Shown: positions 9,460 through 18,839 of the stretch, in pieces
Numbering within the stretch: position 1 is the stretch's first letter
Layout of the letters: the number at the start of each line of letters is the position of its first letter
Source of the DNA: Oceanisphaera sp. IT1-181
Lineage (GTDB): Bacteria > Pseudomonadota > Gammaproteobacteria > Enterobacterales > Aeromonadaceae
Direction: 5' to 3'
DNA: 64,000 nucleotides
NCBI RefSeq assembly: GCF_033807535.1
Contig: NZ_CP136856.1
Location: forward strand, 2,227,001 to 2,291,000
Program-made: the position numbers and the translations under genes
The notes under the pieces: model-generated
The model's database searches: none
What the model was told of the DNA's origin: nothing
What the model saw: the letters and a program-made list of their open reading frames with translations, nothing else

Positions 9460-11513
9460 AACGCTGCAGCCTTGTCATAAGACATATCCTGCAATCTAGC
9501 ATCAACTAAGAAGTCAGCCGCCTGCGCCAGCCTATTGTGGATCTTGCTGGACGCCTCATCGAAGTTTTGGAAAAACAGCTCAGTACTTTGATTCGCGTGC
9601 GTAAAGTACTTTTCCATCGCTTTTGGCAAGCCTTCTGTCACTTCCTTAAAGGCTGAGCTGGCCTGAATATATTCTTTTTTCAGGTCGCCCACATGTCGTC
9701 CTATAGTATTGGCAACGTCTTGTAGCTGAGACATAGTGGCGGTTTCGGTCAAGCCAATGGCTTTAGCTAACTGCTCAATAGTGCGTGCGGACTTTTGTAA
9801 TTGCTCGTGCTGAGCCGTCAGCTCTTGCAACAAGGTATGACGAGTCTGATATTCTTCTTCAAATACCTGCTTAAACTTATCTACGACTTCAACGAGGTTA
9901 TTACGCTGCTTACCTAAGGTATCTTCTAACAGGTTGTTTTGATCATTAAAGAAGTTAGTCATGTTTTCCTGGTACTGGGTACGGAAGCTTTCTAGCTCAC
10001 TTTGTACCGTTTTGGACATACTCAGCACCTTGGTATCAATATCACCTAAGCCGCGTTCGAGTTCTTCTCGGGCGCTTTGCATTAACTGGCCAGCTTCTTG
10101 GCCTGTCTTTTCCAGTATGTCCGTTTGACGATCAAAATTCGCACTGGTGCTGTGCAGTAATGCCTGAATGCGCGTCTCCATCTCACCAAACAAAGCACTT
10201 TCACTTTGTGCACGCAGATTCAGCGCTTCTTCTAACTTATCGCCCATGCCTTCAAACGCCAAGGTTGCGCGCTCGGCGCTGCCATCAAACGCGGTGCGCT
10301 GGGCCTCCATGCCTTGAATACTAATATTCAGTACATCTTCAACTTTAGTGGTAATGGCATGCATAGTGCTTTGCGTATCATCTTTAAAGCCGGTGAGTAC
10401 CGTACTCAGTTGCTGAGCAAACGCCTGCAATTGTTGCATAGTGCTTTGGTTAAAGCTGTCTATGGTCTCTACGGTACGTGCTACTTCACTGAGTACCTGC
10501 GCGACGTTTTCATTCAGTTTTTCTGACACTTGCGTGTTAGCAGTAACGGCGGCCGTAGTCTTACTCAGCTCTTCGGTTACTGGCACAATCAACTCTTCTT
10601 TAATGGTGCCAATTAGGCTATTCAATAGCTGCTGTTGGTTTTCTTCTTTTATTTCACGAAATATTGTTAGCTCATTTTTAAACTCAGACAGCACTGGCAC
10701 CACAGACTCTTTCATGGCTTGGCCGACTGAGCTTGAAATGCGCTCCGCCATACCGTCACCACTGAGGCTTTGGGTAACACCTTGTAGCTGCTCCATAAAG
10801 CTACCCAAATTCTGGCTCAGCGCCAGCATAGAAGCGGCACTTTGTTGTTGCACATCGGTATTGTCTTGTTTGTGGTTAAGCTCAACCAACTGCTTAAGAT
10901 AATTTGTTGCAGACTCTTCTCTTAGTACTTGGCTTAACTTGTTATTAACCTTATCTATTTTCTGGTTTTGGCTTCTATTTGCATACTGCATATAAATCAT
11001 AAAGATGACTGAAGAACCCAAGCCCGCTAGCGAAGTATAAAAAGCCGTTTTCATGCCATCTAGTAGCACTACCGCAGAGGTAATAAGAGAGGATGAGTCT
11101 TGTCCTACATCTTGTATATTAAAGCCGGCTAAGCCTAAGGTGATCCCTAAAAACGTGCCCGTAACACCCAAACTGGTAAGTAACGCCGGAGCACTTCTTC
11201 CTGGTGATTTAAACTCAGGGATTAATATTTGATACAAGGGCGCGCGAGTTAGATAAAGCCCACCTTGTTTTTCGATGATTAATTTATCACCTTGCAGCAC
11301 TGTGCTTAAGTTTGCTCTCGCCCAGCTTTGGCCGTATTCAGTTAACTCATCACAACTTACTTCATCTTTACTCAGTAGCTGAGTGCTGAGAGTGTCCATT
11401 TCACGAACAATAGCACTGGTTTTTACAATCGCCTTTATTATGAAAGTCACAGCACAAACAAGCGCTAACACTATGATGGCGACGATAGGCCAAGTAAACC
11501 AATCAGATTCCAT
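9456..11513 (-). CDS. zorA: ZorA-like MotA/TolQ/ExbB-family motor subunit with long cytoplasmic tail
   Basis: 685 residues. Hydrophobic helices lie at about 6-30, 108-130 and 155-178; the last two flank the MotA/ExbB core (SLGVTGTFLGITLGLAGF; GMKTAFYTSLAGLGSSV). The remaining ~500 residues form a largely helical tail rich in Gln, Glu and Thr with heptad character, matching the long intracellular ZorA tail thought to carry the signal from phage attack at the envelope to cytoplasmic effectors. Length is close to type I ZorA. ATG 11513 follows the preceding stop with no gap. Other TolQ-like proteins lack such a tail, so the Zorya call is preferred. Confidence 0.87.
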   Translation of the reverse strand: MESDWFTWPIVAIIVLALVCAVTFIIKAIVKTSAIVREMDTLSTQLLSKDEVSCDELTEYGQSWARANLSTVLQGDKLIIEKQGGLYLTRAPLYQILIPEFKSPGRSAPALLTSLGVTGTFLGITLGLAGFNIQDVGQDSSSLITSAVVLLDGMKTAFYTSLAGLGSSVIFMIYMQYANRSQNQKIDKVNNKLSQVLREESATNYLKQLVELNHKQDNTDVQQQSAASMLALSQNLGSFMEQLQGVTQSLSGDGMAERISSSVGQAMKESVVPVLSEFKNELTIFREIKEENQQQLLNSLIGTIKEELIVPVTEELSKTTAAVTANTQVSEKLNENVAQVLSEVARTVETIDSFNQSTMQQLQAFAQQLSTVLTGFKDDTQSTMHAITTKVEDVLNISIQGMEAQRTAFDGSAERATLAFEGMGDKLEEALNLRAQSESALFGEMETRIQALLHSTSANFDRQTDILEKTGQEAGQLMQSAREELERGLGDIDTKVLSMSKTVQSELESFRTQYQENMTNFFNDQNNLLEDTLGKQRNNLVEVVDKFKQVFEEEYQTRHTLLQELTAQHEQLQKSARTIEQLAKAIGLTETATMSQLQDVANTIGRHVGDLKKEYIQASSAFKEVTEGLPKAMEKYFTHANQSTELFFQNFDEASSKIHNRLAQAADFLVDARLQDMSYDKAAAL

Positions 11514-11855
11514 TTATAACGACTCCAGCTTTAATAAACTCACTAATTCTTGTGGATGGAACAACTGCTGAGCGATTCGCTCAGGCAGGTGCTCCGCATC
11601 TCGACGCACTACGCCGTTAATGGTGGCTGGATTGACCAAGCGCACGCTAAACAGCACTTCTTCATCAGTGCTATTTTCTAAGTCTCGGCGCAAAAAAGCC
11701 TGTTGTGGAAAGTCACGCAGCAGAGTCGCTTGCCAAGATGATTTTTGCAGCCTTAAGGCCTGAGTAATGGCATTTTTAGCACCAAAATCATCTCTGGCTA
11801 TTTTCCAAGCATGGTTAAGCGTGATGATGCGCTCGATGACGTTATTAATGTCCAT
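11514..11855 (-). CDS. Small hypothetical protein, first gene of the Zorya-like operon
   Basis: 113 residues; no recognised domain, signal peptide or membrane segment. It is predicted helical and moderately charged (ERIITLNHAWKIARDDFGAK at the N-terminus; basic and acidic clusters later). Its stop abuts the ATG of the ZorA-like gene, so it is in the same transcript and probably coupled. There is no obvious Shine-Dalgarno sequence before ATG 11855, which makes the start uncertain. Canonical Zorya operons begin with zorA, so this may be a system-specific accessory or regulator. Function unknown. Confidence 0.6.
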   Translation of the reverse strand: MDINNVIERIITLNHAWKIARDDFGAKNAITQALRLQKSSWQATLLRDFPQQAFLRRDLENSTDEEVLFSVRLVNPATINGVVRRDAEHLPERIAQQLFHPQELVSLLKLESL

Positions 11856-11963
11856 AATTAATATTTATAACAACTAACATCTTTCACCTTCATCTAAACA
11901 AGTGCAATTATAAAATTTATTAAAATATAAAATTATAGCGCCATAATATATAAAATAAAAAAA
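11856..11963 (-). promoter_or_regulatory. AT-rich promoter region of the Zorya-like operon
   Basis: This 108-bp, very AT-rich gap separates the stop of hsdMS from the first gene of the defence operon. Reading the minus strand there are two TATAAT hexamers (11937-11932 and 11912-11907), either of which could be a -10 box. No good -35 match sits 17 bases upstream of either. It is the only sizeable gap before the operon, so a promoter here is likely, but its exact position is not determined. Confidence 0.35.
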
Positions 11964-13151
11964 TCAAATCATCCCTCTCACCTGTGAAGATATTTTATTA
12001 AACTCAGCAATTGCATCTAAAAGCTCTCTTTCCAACCTGACAACCTCTTTTCTTTTTTTAAAGAAACCAGTGACAATATCTAAACGAACATTTAATGGAG
12101 GAAGTGGTATCTTTATTTTAGAAAGCCTCGATATATTAAGGGATACATTTGCAGCCCCTTTCATATATGGCACAAGAACATCATCTTTATGAGTAACCAA
12201 GTATGCATATGCATACTTCAATAAGTCATCATCTTTATATTTATCTTTTATCATCATGACAGCCAAAATAGATGCGGCTTCAAACTTATCATTCACATAA
12301 TGAATATGATTAATACTTGCATGGCCATGCCCAGTGGAAGAAACCAGAGGAATGCAAATGGCTTCACCATCGAATGAATAGCTAGGATATTTTTTAAACG
12401 CTCCAGATGAAGTTACAAATTCATAACCACTTTCAGTAGCGTTAGCTGCTCCCACACTTCCTTTTACTATGGTAAACAACTCACCAAGCCTTACAGTTTT
12501 GTATTCACTAGGATACTTATATTCTCGAAGATAAATATTAGGACAAAGGTCATAATCATTTTCTTTTATTTCAGAAAAAGAAACAAAGCGATATTTATTT
12601 CTTAGCTCACTATAATCACTATCAAACCTTGAGTTATAAAGATGCAACATTTCTGGAATTTCCGAACCTTCTACTGGCTCTTTTTTAGCTCCATCTGAAT
12701 AACCATCATTTGTTAGCTTATAAAACCAAACATTATCAGTACTACCACCTTTAGAAAATATGAAGATAGCTGTCGCAACGCTGGCATAAGGTTTAAATAC
12801 CCAATGAGGTAAGGATATTATTGCTTCCACTTGATTAGATAAAAGAGCACGTCTAAGATCTTTATGTGATTTACTCTCTCCTTCAAGCACGCCTAACGGT
12901 AAAACAATTGCAGCTTTGCCTCCTATTTTTAGCATTTTTAATATTAATGCTACAAACAAAAGCTCAGTTTTCTTGCTCTTAACTACCTGCAGTATTTTTG
13001 GGTCTACGTCTTCTGCATCTAAGCTGCCCGTAAACGGTGGATTAGCTAAAATAAGGTCAAAACCACCGTTCGCTTCTTTAGGGAAGCGCTCCGCAAAGCG
13101 CTGGCTTAAAGTGTCTTGATAATGAATATCTGGTTCGGCTACACCATGCAT
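11964..13151 (-). pseudogene. hsdM: hsdM-hsdS fusion, 3' part, cut off by ISAs1-family copy 1
   Basis: This is the downstream half of a type I modification gene. It begins at the IS junction with VMHGVAEPDI, then the methyltransferase motif IV NPPF (ILANPPFTGSL) and the rest of the N6-adenine methyltransferase fold. From about residue 215 of this piece it continues into a target-recognition-like half (VRLGELFTIVKGS ... LSKIKIPLPPL ... coiled-coil end), the typical conserved segment of HsdS. So M and a single-TRD S are one polypeptide. Joining the piece (from 13145) to the 5' part (to 14473) across one copy of the 10-bp duplication restores a 658-residue frame. The separate downstream frame has an in-frame ATG but lacks the SAM-binding motif and is unlikely to work. 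Confidence 0.85.
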
Positions 13152-13155
13152 TACT

Positions 13156-14472
13156 CAGGGTGAGAGCGTGAACATATTGTTCTTAGCATACTAAGTTAGT
13201 CGTGTATAAAAAATAATCAATTTTGTATAGTGAGGTCATCTTTGTTTATTTTTTGCCCAACACAGTAAATCCAGCAACTAATATTTTATCCAAGTAAGCA
13301 CAACTCATACTCGCCATTTTTTGCTTTCGACGAACACTGGCTTTCCTTGATGTCTCAGAGCGTATCATGTTGAGTGCTAAGTGACGGATGCTCGCCAGCA
13401 CTTCAGCCCCATTCTCACGGTAAATGGGGCAGGCATCTTCTTTCATTGACACATCCAACACCCAATGCAGGCTATTTTCGATACCCCAATGCCCACGGAC
13501 TGCCTTGCCGAAACGGATACTATCGAGCTCTGCTGAGCTGATATAGTAACGATACTCAAGCGAGGATTTACCTGATTTTTCACGACGATAGCCAATAGCC
13601 ACCCCGATAGTTTTTAGGCCTTTCCAGTCAGGAAACTGGTGCGCTAAATCGCCTGCTGGCAATACATGATATTCTCGGATCTCAGTACGACCGTGCCCCT
13701 GCTCAATGTTGATCTTATCGGGGTTTGTGGAGACAGCTATGCTCGCTGATAGGGTTGTTCGCACCGCTTTAAACAACAACTCTTGATTACCTTTTACTGC
13801 CAGTAAATAGTCGCCACCTTGGTTGATAATAGTCTTGGCAATGTTGGTCTGACAGCCCATGGCATCAATAGAAATCAAGCATCCCTTGATATCCAACAAC
13901 TTGAGCAGCGCTGGAATAGCGGTAATTTCGTTCGACTTGGCATTGGTTTTTAATTGGCCCATGACCACGCCATTAGCGGAGGAAAAAGCGCTGACCATAT
14001 GGATGGTCGATTGTCTATTCTCTCTATCGTAAGAGCCGCGTAGTACCTTGCCATCAATGGCGATAAGCTCACCATCAGTACGGTGTGTTATCGACTGAAC
14101 CCAGCGAATAAAGCATTGCTGAAACTGAACGGGATCGAGGCGGGAAATCACCCTAGCGATAGTATCGTGAACTGGCACTCCCTCTGGAAATAAGCCCTTT
14201 TTTTGAAACCAATTCAGGTGAGCACTCCCAAAGTCTTCGATGTCTTCCCAACCCTCAGCACCAGCGATGACAGCACAAATGGTGAGGAACAATACATCGA
14301 ATAGCGGATAGATAATTTTGGCTGGTTGGCGAGGGTCGTCTATCTCACCAAAATACTGTGTAAAAGCATCCGTGTTCATCTAGGCTCTCCCAAAAGAGAG
14401 TATAAGATCACACTGAGGCGAGCAGGTCAAATATAGCTGAGTTGGCTAAAAAACGTTCGAGATCTTGCCCTG
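13156..14472 (-). mobile_element. ISAs1-family insertion sequence, copy 1
   Basis: 1317 bp bounded by imperfect inverted repeats beginning CAGGGTGAGAGCGTGAAC (at 13156) and CAGGGCAAGATCTCGAAC (at 14472, complement). It is flanked by a perfect 10-bp direct repeat ATGCATTACT (13146-13155 and 14473-14482), the size expected for this family. It carries one transposase gene on the minus strand. The termini and transposase appear identical to copy 2 at 17523-18839, implying recent transposition. It interrupts the hsdM part of the hsdMS fusion. Confidence 0.95.
13246..14379 (-). CDS. ISAs1-family transposase (copy 1)
   Basis: 377 residues, a full-length ISAs1-type DDE transposase. The N-terminal helical domain (FGEIDDPRQPAKIIYPLFDVL) is followed by the catalytic core with IAIDGKVLRGSYDR (first Asp), a second Asp in ISIDAMGCQ and the Glu-containing HWGIENSLHWVLDV. 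The start ATG 14379 has GGGAG upstream. The translated protein is identical to that of copy 2. It is intact and probably active, and acts only on its own element. Confidence 0.95.
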   Translation of the reverse strand: MNTDAFTQYFGEIDDPRQPAKIIYPLFDVLFLTICAVIAGAEGWEDIEDFGSAHLNWFQKKGLFPEGVPVHDTIARVISRLDPVQFQQCFIRWVQSITHRTDGELIAIDGKVLRGSYDRENRQSTIHMVSAFSSANGVVMGQLKTNAKSNEITAIPALLKLLDIKGCLISIDAMGCQTNIAKTIINQGGDYLLAVKGNQELLFKAVRTTLSASIAVSTNPDKINIEQGHGRTEIREYHVLPAGDLAHQFPDWKGLKTIGVAIGYRREKSGKSSLEYRYYISSAELDSIRFGKAVRGHWGIENSLHWVLDVSMKEDACPIYRENGAEVLASIRHLALNMIRSETSRKASVRRKQKMASMSCAYLDKILVAGFTVLGKK

Positions 14473-15267
14473 ATGCATTACTAGATTCATGGCGGCGATA
14501 CGCAGCATAGTCGTATCAAAGTCAAAACCGTGAAACATATCAGTGTCTACATGCTTACGGTGATCATAGAGCAAATCACCCGAATACAGTTTCTGCTCAA
14601 CTAGCTCGCCCTTTTCATTGATTACTTGCTCGGTGTAAGTACCTTCAGGCGAGCTGTACTTCTCTAATAAATATTCGTAAGCGATCGCGAGAAAACCTGC
14701 GGTGCCACAGGCAGGATCGGCGATACGATCAGTCGCTTGCGGATCCAGCATTTCCACCATGGCACGTATGATATGGCGTGGAGTACGAAACTGACCATTA
14801 ATACCGGCAGTAGTGAGCTTAGAGAGTAAATATTCGTATAGATCACCCTTAATATCTGCACTATCTAGCGGCAGCTCGCTGATCATGTTTACCGCTTTAA
14901 CTAATAGACTCGGCTTTTGGATCATCAGTTGTGCGTCTTTCATAAACTCAGCAAACAGCGTGCCCTCGCCTGCCAAGTCTTTAAAATGCGGAAAAACATC
15001 ATCTTTCACCAGCTTATACATTTGCTCTGCGGGCAGATGGCGAAAGTTCTCCCAACGTACGTCTTGGTCAAACTCAGAGAAGCGACGCTTAAAAGGTTGG
15101 CCACTACGCTCAGCACGTTTCTCATCGCGGCGCTCGTTCATGTCTAGCAGCCGGGCATACATTAAAAAGGTAACTTGCTCGATAACCGTTAATGGATTAG
15201 CGATGCCGCCGGTCCAAAACTCTTCCCATAATTTGTCTATTTTGCTTTTTAGTTCGCCGGTAATCAT
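14446..15267 (-). pseudogene. hsdM: hsdM-hsdS fusion, 5' part, interrupted by ISAs1-family copy 1
   Basis: This is the N-terminal half of the type I methyltransferase. It starts MITGELKSKIDKLWEEFW at ATG 15267; the open frame can be extended 11 codons to a TTG, but the ATG has GAGAG seven bases upstream and matches HsdM starts. It has the HsdM N-terminal helical domain and the SAM-binding motif I (DRIADPACGTAGFL). Native sequence ends at 14473; the last residues (QGKISNVF) come from the IS. Without the NPPF motif encoded downstream this product cannot methylate. The gene normally modifies host DNA as partner of HsdR. Confidence 0.88.
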
Positions 15268-15387
15268 CAATGACTCTCTCAATATAAATTCGTTTTTCAA
15301 GCGCGCACTATACGCTGATGCGCGCGCTCAGATAAGGGATAATGGGCCCATGACGCTGCTTGTTACAGAAGGTAACAGTGCCAGCAC

Positions 15388-16422
15388 GGCTATGTTCGCT
15401 TTAGTTGTTGAAAACGCGGCTGAACCGCACATTGCCATATAAAATCAATGGGTTGAGCATCAGCCTTCCTGGTATGCTCAAACCACCTGAACCAACCAAG
15501 GTAATGGTGAAGGTACTGGGTGGCGACACCATGAAAACGCATTATCCATTGCTTCAGTCGACTGTGATAAGCATTCACACCCTGGATATGGAATATCTCT
15601 TCACGTACCCGCTGACCGGCACTGCTGTTAACCGGCTTGTGAAGCAAGTGATGTTTGGCTGCCAACGCCTCGTAGTTAAGATGGCCATCGCTACAGAGCA
15701 CAGCGCCAGACCGTAATCGCGGCAGCAGGCAGCGTTCCAGCTTTCTGAGCGTAAAGCGTTTCATTACAAAGTCGGCTTCGTTGTGGTTGCGGTCGCGCAG
15801 TACCATCACTTTGACCCACTTAATGTTTTTCTTATCGCTACCACGGCGGCGAGGTTTTCTCTTACTGAGATCCCGCTTGCCTTTGAAGGATTCACGTATA
15901 AACGTTTCATCGGCTTCGACGATACCGCCCAGCTCAGAAGACTTAGTATAATCAACCAGTTGCAGAAAGCGGTGTCGCCACCTGAATGATGTACCTAAGT
16001 TTATCTGACACTTTTTGGCGGCTTTGCGAAGTGTTGTGGATTCCATCATCTGCTCCGCATATTCCAACCACCGCTCAGCCATTCGAAGCCCAGCAAGTGG
16101 CGTGCCGGTCAGAGAGGTAAATGTCTTCTTGCAAGCCCGGCAGCGGTAACGCTGTCTACCATTCATGCTTCCCCACTTATAGGGAGCATCATCGCGGCAA
16201 TGAGGGCATGTTGGGTGTGAAGCAGTGAGTTCTTCTAGTCGAGCAATGAGCTCGGGAAACGAGTCTGGTTGCTGAAGCAGTATCAGCAGTTCATGCCGCT
16301 GCCGAGGCTGGAGTTCAGTCAGTTGGCGTTTAAGTTTGGCGAAACCTGTACTTTTCATCTTTTTGCCTCCCACGAGGTGACTGATTCAAGTATAGCTTTC
16401 AACGATTAACTCAAACATAGCC
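15388..16422 (-). mobile_element. IS1595-family insertion sequence
   Basis: 1035 bp with terminal inverted repeats starting GGCTATGTTYG at both ends (15388 and, complement, 16422), flanked by a perfect 8-bp duplication GCCAGCAC (15380-15387 and 16423-16430). An 8-bp duplication and GG termini fit the IS1595 family. It lies in the short gap between hsdR and hsdM, so it may be polar on hsdM expression but disrupts no frame. Confidence 0.93.
15390..16358 (-). CDS. IS1595-family transposase
   Basis: 322 residues from ATG 16358, which has GGGAGG seven bases upstream (a GTG five codons earlier is less likely). It shows an N-terminal zinc-ribbon (CPHC ... CRAC), a helix-turn-helix (LRKAAKKCQINLGTSFRWRHR) and the ISXO2-like DDE core starting with GGIVEADETFI and continuing through LCSDGHLNYEAL and VNAYHSRLKQWI. 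The TAG stop lies inside the terminal inverted repeat, as is common in this family. It appears intact. Confidence 0.93.
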   Translation of the reverse strand: MKSTGFAKLKRQLTELQPRQRHELLILLQQPDSFPELIARLEELTASHPTCPHCRDDAPYKWGSMNGRQRYRCRACKKTFTSLTGTPLAGLRMAERWLEYAEQMMESTTLRKAAKKCQINLGTSFRWRHRFLQLVDYTKSSELGGIVEADETFIRESFKGKRDLSKRKPRRRGSDKKNIKWVKVMVLRDRNHNEADFVMKRFTLRKLERCLLPRLRSGAVLCSDGHLNYEALAAKHHLLHKPVNSSAGQRVREEIFHIQGVNAYHSRLKQWIMRFHGVATQYLHHYLGWFRWFEHTRKADAQPIDFIWQCAVQPRFQQLKRT

Positions 16423-16469
16423 GCCAGCACTTAGTAAAACTCAACTACTCCAAAAAGCTGTAACTGCAT

Positions 16470-17512
16470 CTATCGCATCACGTTAGTAATGGGCTTTAAC
16501 TTACCCAAGTCCACACCAAAGCCTTTTACCAAGTCACAAAGCGCATCGGCTTGGCGATCAGAAAACACGCCCTCTAGGCCATCGCTGTGCACGCTAATAA
16601 AGGGTTGCTCGTACAACTCAGCCACATTAATAGTACCAAAGCGGCAGAGATGGTTTTTAAGCAACTCAATAAAACGCTGTTGGTTACTGCTCAAACTGGT
16701 GTGGTAAGTTTGCACAAACTGCGTAAAAGCCGCCTCTACCGCACTGGTATTCATACCCACTATGGTGCGCAACAGCTGGTCTACACCTACCGTAGAATCA
16801 GGAAAAAACTCTTTAAGTACGCTTAGGTCCAAATTAGGATTATGCACGTGCACCAAGGCATTAAGCTGGTCTAGCTCCGCAGGGGTGACCGGAGTGCCGC
16901 TGCGGATTTTATTTAATATCGCATTCGACTCGAACAAGGGAGCCAAGGTGGCTTCTACTTGCTGACGGTAAATTTGGTAGTCCACCGACACTATGTTGGT
17001 CAGGCGTTCTTCAGTCTGATAGCCACCCGGGGTTTCCGTAATATCGAGCACCAGCTGCGGCGGCGTGGTTGGAGCAGGCGTTTTATCACGCCAATGAATA
17101 ATGCTGCGCAAGGCCTGGCGTTTAGCTTCTAGCTCTGGCTGCCCAACACCCTTCCAAAAGCTAGTTTGCTGGATGGTTTTAATGTCTTCAGCTTTAGCAC
17201 GCACCTGATTAATGTGCATAGATAACTGCTGTACTTTATCCAGCACCGATTCTTTAGCTACATCTAACTGGCTGGGGTTAGCTAGCTGTATTAGTTGTAA
17301 CTCTGTAATTTGCAGATCCCACTGTAGCGCTTCAGATTGGCCTTTAATATTGCGCCATTGCATCAGCGGCGCCATCTCATTACGCAGCAATTGGCGCGTG
17401 GCGGGCGCAAACTGATTAAGGCATTTTTCATCACTTAATTCAGCCTTAAGCTGCCACTTATCACGTACTGCAATGCAACGATCATCCAGCGCATTGATGT
17501 CTTCTTTAATCA
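16470..17512 (-). pseudogene. hsdR: hsdR, 3' part, separated by ISAs1-family copy 2
   Basis: This is the C-terminal ~345 residues of the type I restriction subunit. The frame is open up to the IS junction (17522); the first in-frame ATG is at 17390 (MLRNEMAPLMQWRNIKG). It corresponds to the helical C-terminal domain of EcoEI-type HsdR that contacts the methyltransferase (ERLTNIVSVDYQIYRQQVEATL, LLRTIVGMNTSAVEAAF). Joining at the 10-bp duplication to the 5' part gives an uninterrupted 1145-residue frame. No ribosome-binding site is evident, so this part is probably not translated. Confidence 0.85.
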
Positions 17513-17522
17513 GTGTGATAAC

Positions 17523-18839
17523 CAGGGCAAGATCTCGAACGTTTTTTAGCCAACTCAGCTATATTTGACCTGCTCGCCTCAGTGTGATCTTATACTCTCT
17601 TTTGGGAGAGCCTAGATGAACACGGATGCTTTTACACAGTATTTTGGTGAGATAGACGACCCTCGCCAACCAGCCAAAATTATCTATCCGCTATTCGATG
17701 TATTGTTCCTCACCATTTGTGCTGTCATCGCTGGTGCTGAGGGTTGGGAAGACATCGAAGACTTTGGGAGTGCTCACCTGAATTGGTTTCAAAAAAAGGG
17801 CTTATTTCCAGAGGGAGTGCCAGTTCACGATACTATCGCTAGGGTGATTTCCCGCCTCGATCCCGTTCAGTTTCAGCAATGCTTTATTCGCTGGGTTCAG
17901 TCGATAACACACCGTACTGATGGTGAGCTTATCGCCATTGATGGCAAGGTACTACGCGGCTCTTACGATAGAGAGAATAGACAATCGACCATCCATATGG
18001 TCAGCGCTTTTTCCTCCGCTAATGGCGTGGTCATGGGCCAATTAAAAACCAATGCCAAGTCGAACGAAATTACCGCTATTCCAGCGCTGCTCAAGTTGTT
18101 GGATATCAAGGGATGCTTGATTTCTATTGATGCCATGGGCTGTCAGACCAACATTGCCAAGACTATTATCAACCAAGGTGGCGACTATTTACTGGCAGTA
18201 AAAGGTAATCAAGAGTTGTTGTTTAAAGCGGTGCGAACAACCCTATCAGCGAGCATAGCTGTCTCCACAAACCCCGATAAGATCAACATTGAGCAGGGGC
18301 ACGGTCGTACTGAGATCCGAGAATATCATGTATTGCCAGCAGGCGATTTAGCGCACCAGTTTCCTGACTGGAAAGGCCTAAAAACTATCGGGGTGGCTAT
18401 TGGCTATCGTCGTGAAAAATCAGGTAAATCCTCGCTTGAGTATCGTTACTATATCAGCTCAGCAGAGCTCGATAGTATCCGTTTCGGCAAGGCAGTCCGT
18501 GGGCATTGGGGTATCGAAAATAGCCTGCATTGGGTGTTGGATGTGTCAATGAAAGAAGATGCCTGCCCCATTTACCGTGAGAATGGGGCTGAAGTGCTGG
18601 CGAGCATCCGTCACTTAGCACTCAACATGATACGCTCTGAGACATCAAGGAAAGCCAGTGTTCGTCGAAAGCAAAAAATGGCGAGTATGAGTTGTGCTTA
18701 CTTGGATAAAATATTAGTTGCTGGATTTACTGTGTTGGGCAAAAAATAAACAAAGATGACCTCACTATACAAAATTGATTATTTTTTATACACGACTAAC
18801 TTAGTATGCTAAGAACAATATGTTCACGCTCTCACCCTG
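17523..18839 (+). mobile_element. ISAs1-family insertion sequence, copy 2
   Basis: 1317 bp, the same length and termini as copy 1 (CAGGGCAAGATCTCGAAC at 17523; complement of CAGGGTGAGAGCGTGAAC ending at 18839), but in opposite orientation. It is flanked by a different perfect 10-bp duplication GTGTGATAAC (17513-17522 and 18840-18849). Separate duplications show two independent insertions, not one duplication of a segment. It interrupts hsdR about 345 codons from its end. Confidence 0.95.
17616..18749 (+). CDS. ISAs1-family transposase (copy 2)
   Basis: 377 residues, identical in translation to the copy 1 transposase, with the same DDE residues and the same GGGAG ribosome-binding site before ATG 17616. 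It reads against the hsd genes, so it does not extend them. Identity of both copies points to recent spread within this genome; more copies elsewhere are likely. Confidence 0.95.
   Translation: MNTDAFTQYFGEIDDPRQPAKIIYPLFDVLFLTICAVIAGAEGWEDIEDFGSAHLNWFQKKGLFPEGVPVHDTIARVISRLDPVQFQQCFIRWVQSITHRTDGELIAIDGKVLRGSYDRENRQSTIHMVSAFSSANGVVMGQLKTNAKSNEITAIPALLKLLDIKGCLISIDAMGCQTNIAKTIINQGGDYLLAVKGNQELLFKAVRTTLSASIAVSTNPDKINIEQGHGRTEIREYHVLPAGDLAHQFPDWKGLKTIGVAIGYRREKSGKSSLEYRYYISSAELDSIRFGKAVRGHWGIENSLHWVLDVSMKEDACPIYRENGAEVLASIRHLALNMIRSETSRKASVRRKQKMASMSCAYLDKILVAGFTVLGKK

Noticed and set aside
1..11855. Assignment as a DISARM or BREX locus because of the DUF1998 helicase
   Set aside because: No drmA/drmMI methylase, pglX or brxC-type genes are seen; the ZorAB pair and DruH-like neighbour fit Zorya/Druantia better.
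16470..17390. A stand-alone 306-residue hypothetical gene
   Set aside because: It joins in frame to hsdR across the 10-bp target duplication of ISAs1 copy 2 and matches an HsdR C-terminal domain, so it is a fragment of hsdR.
13156..18839. The two IS copies as ends of one composite transposon
   Set aside because: Each copy has its own perfect target duplication and the sequence between belongs to the flanking hsd genes, so they inserted separately.
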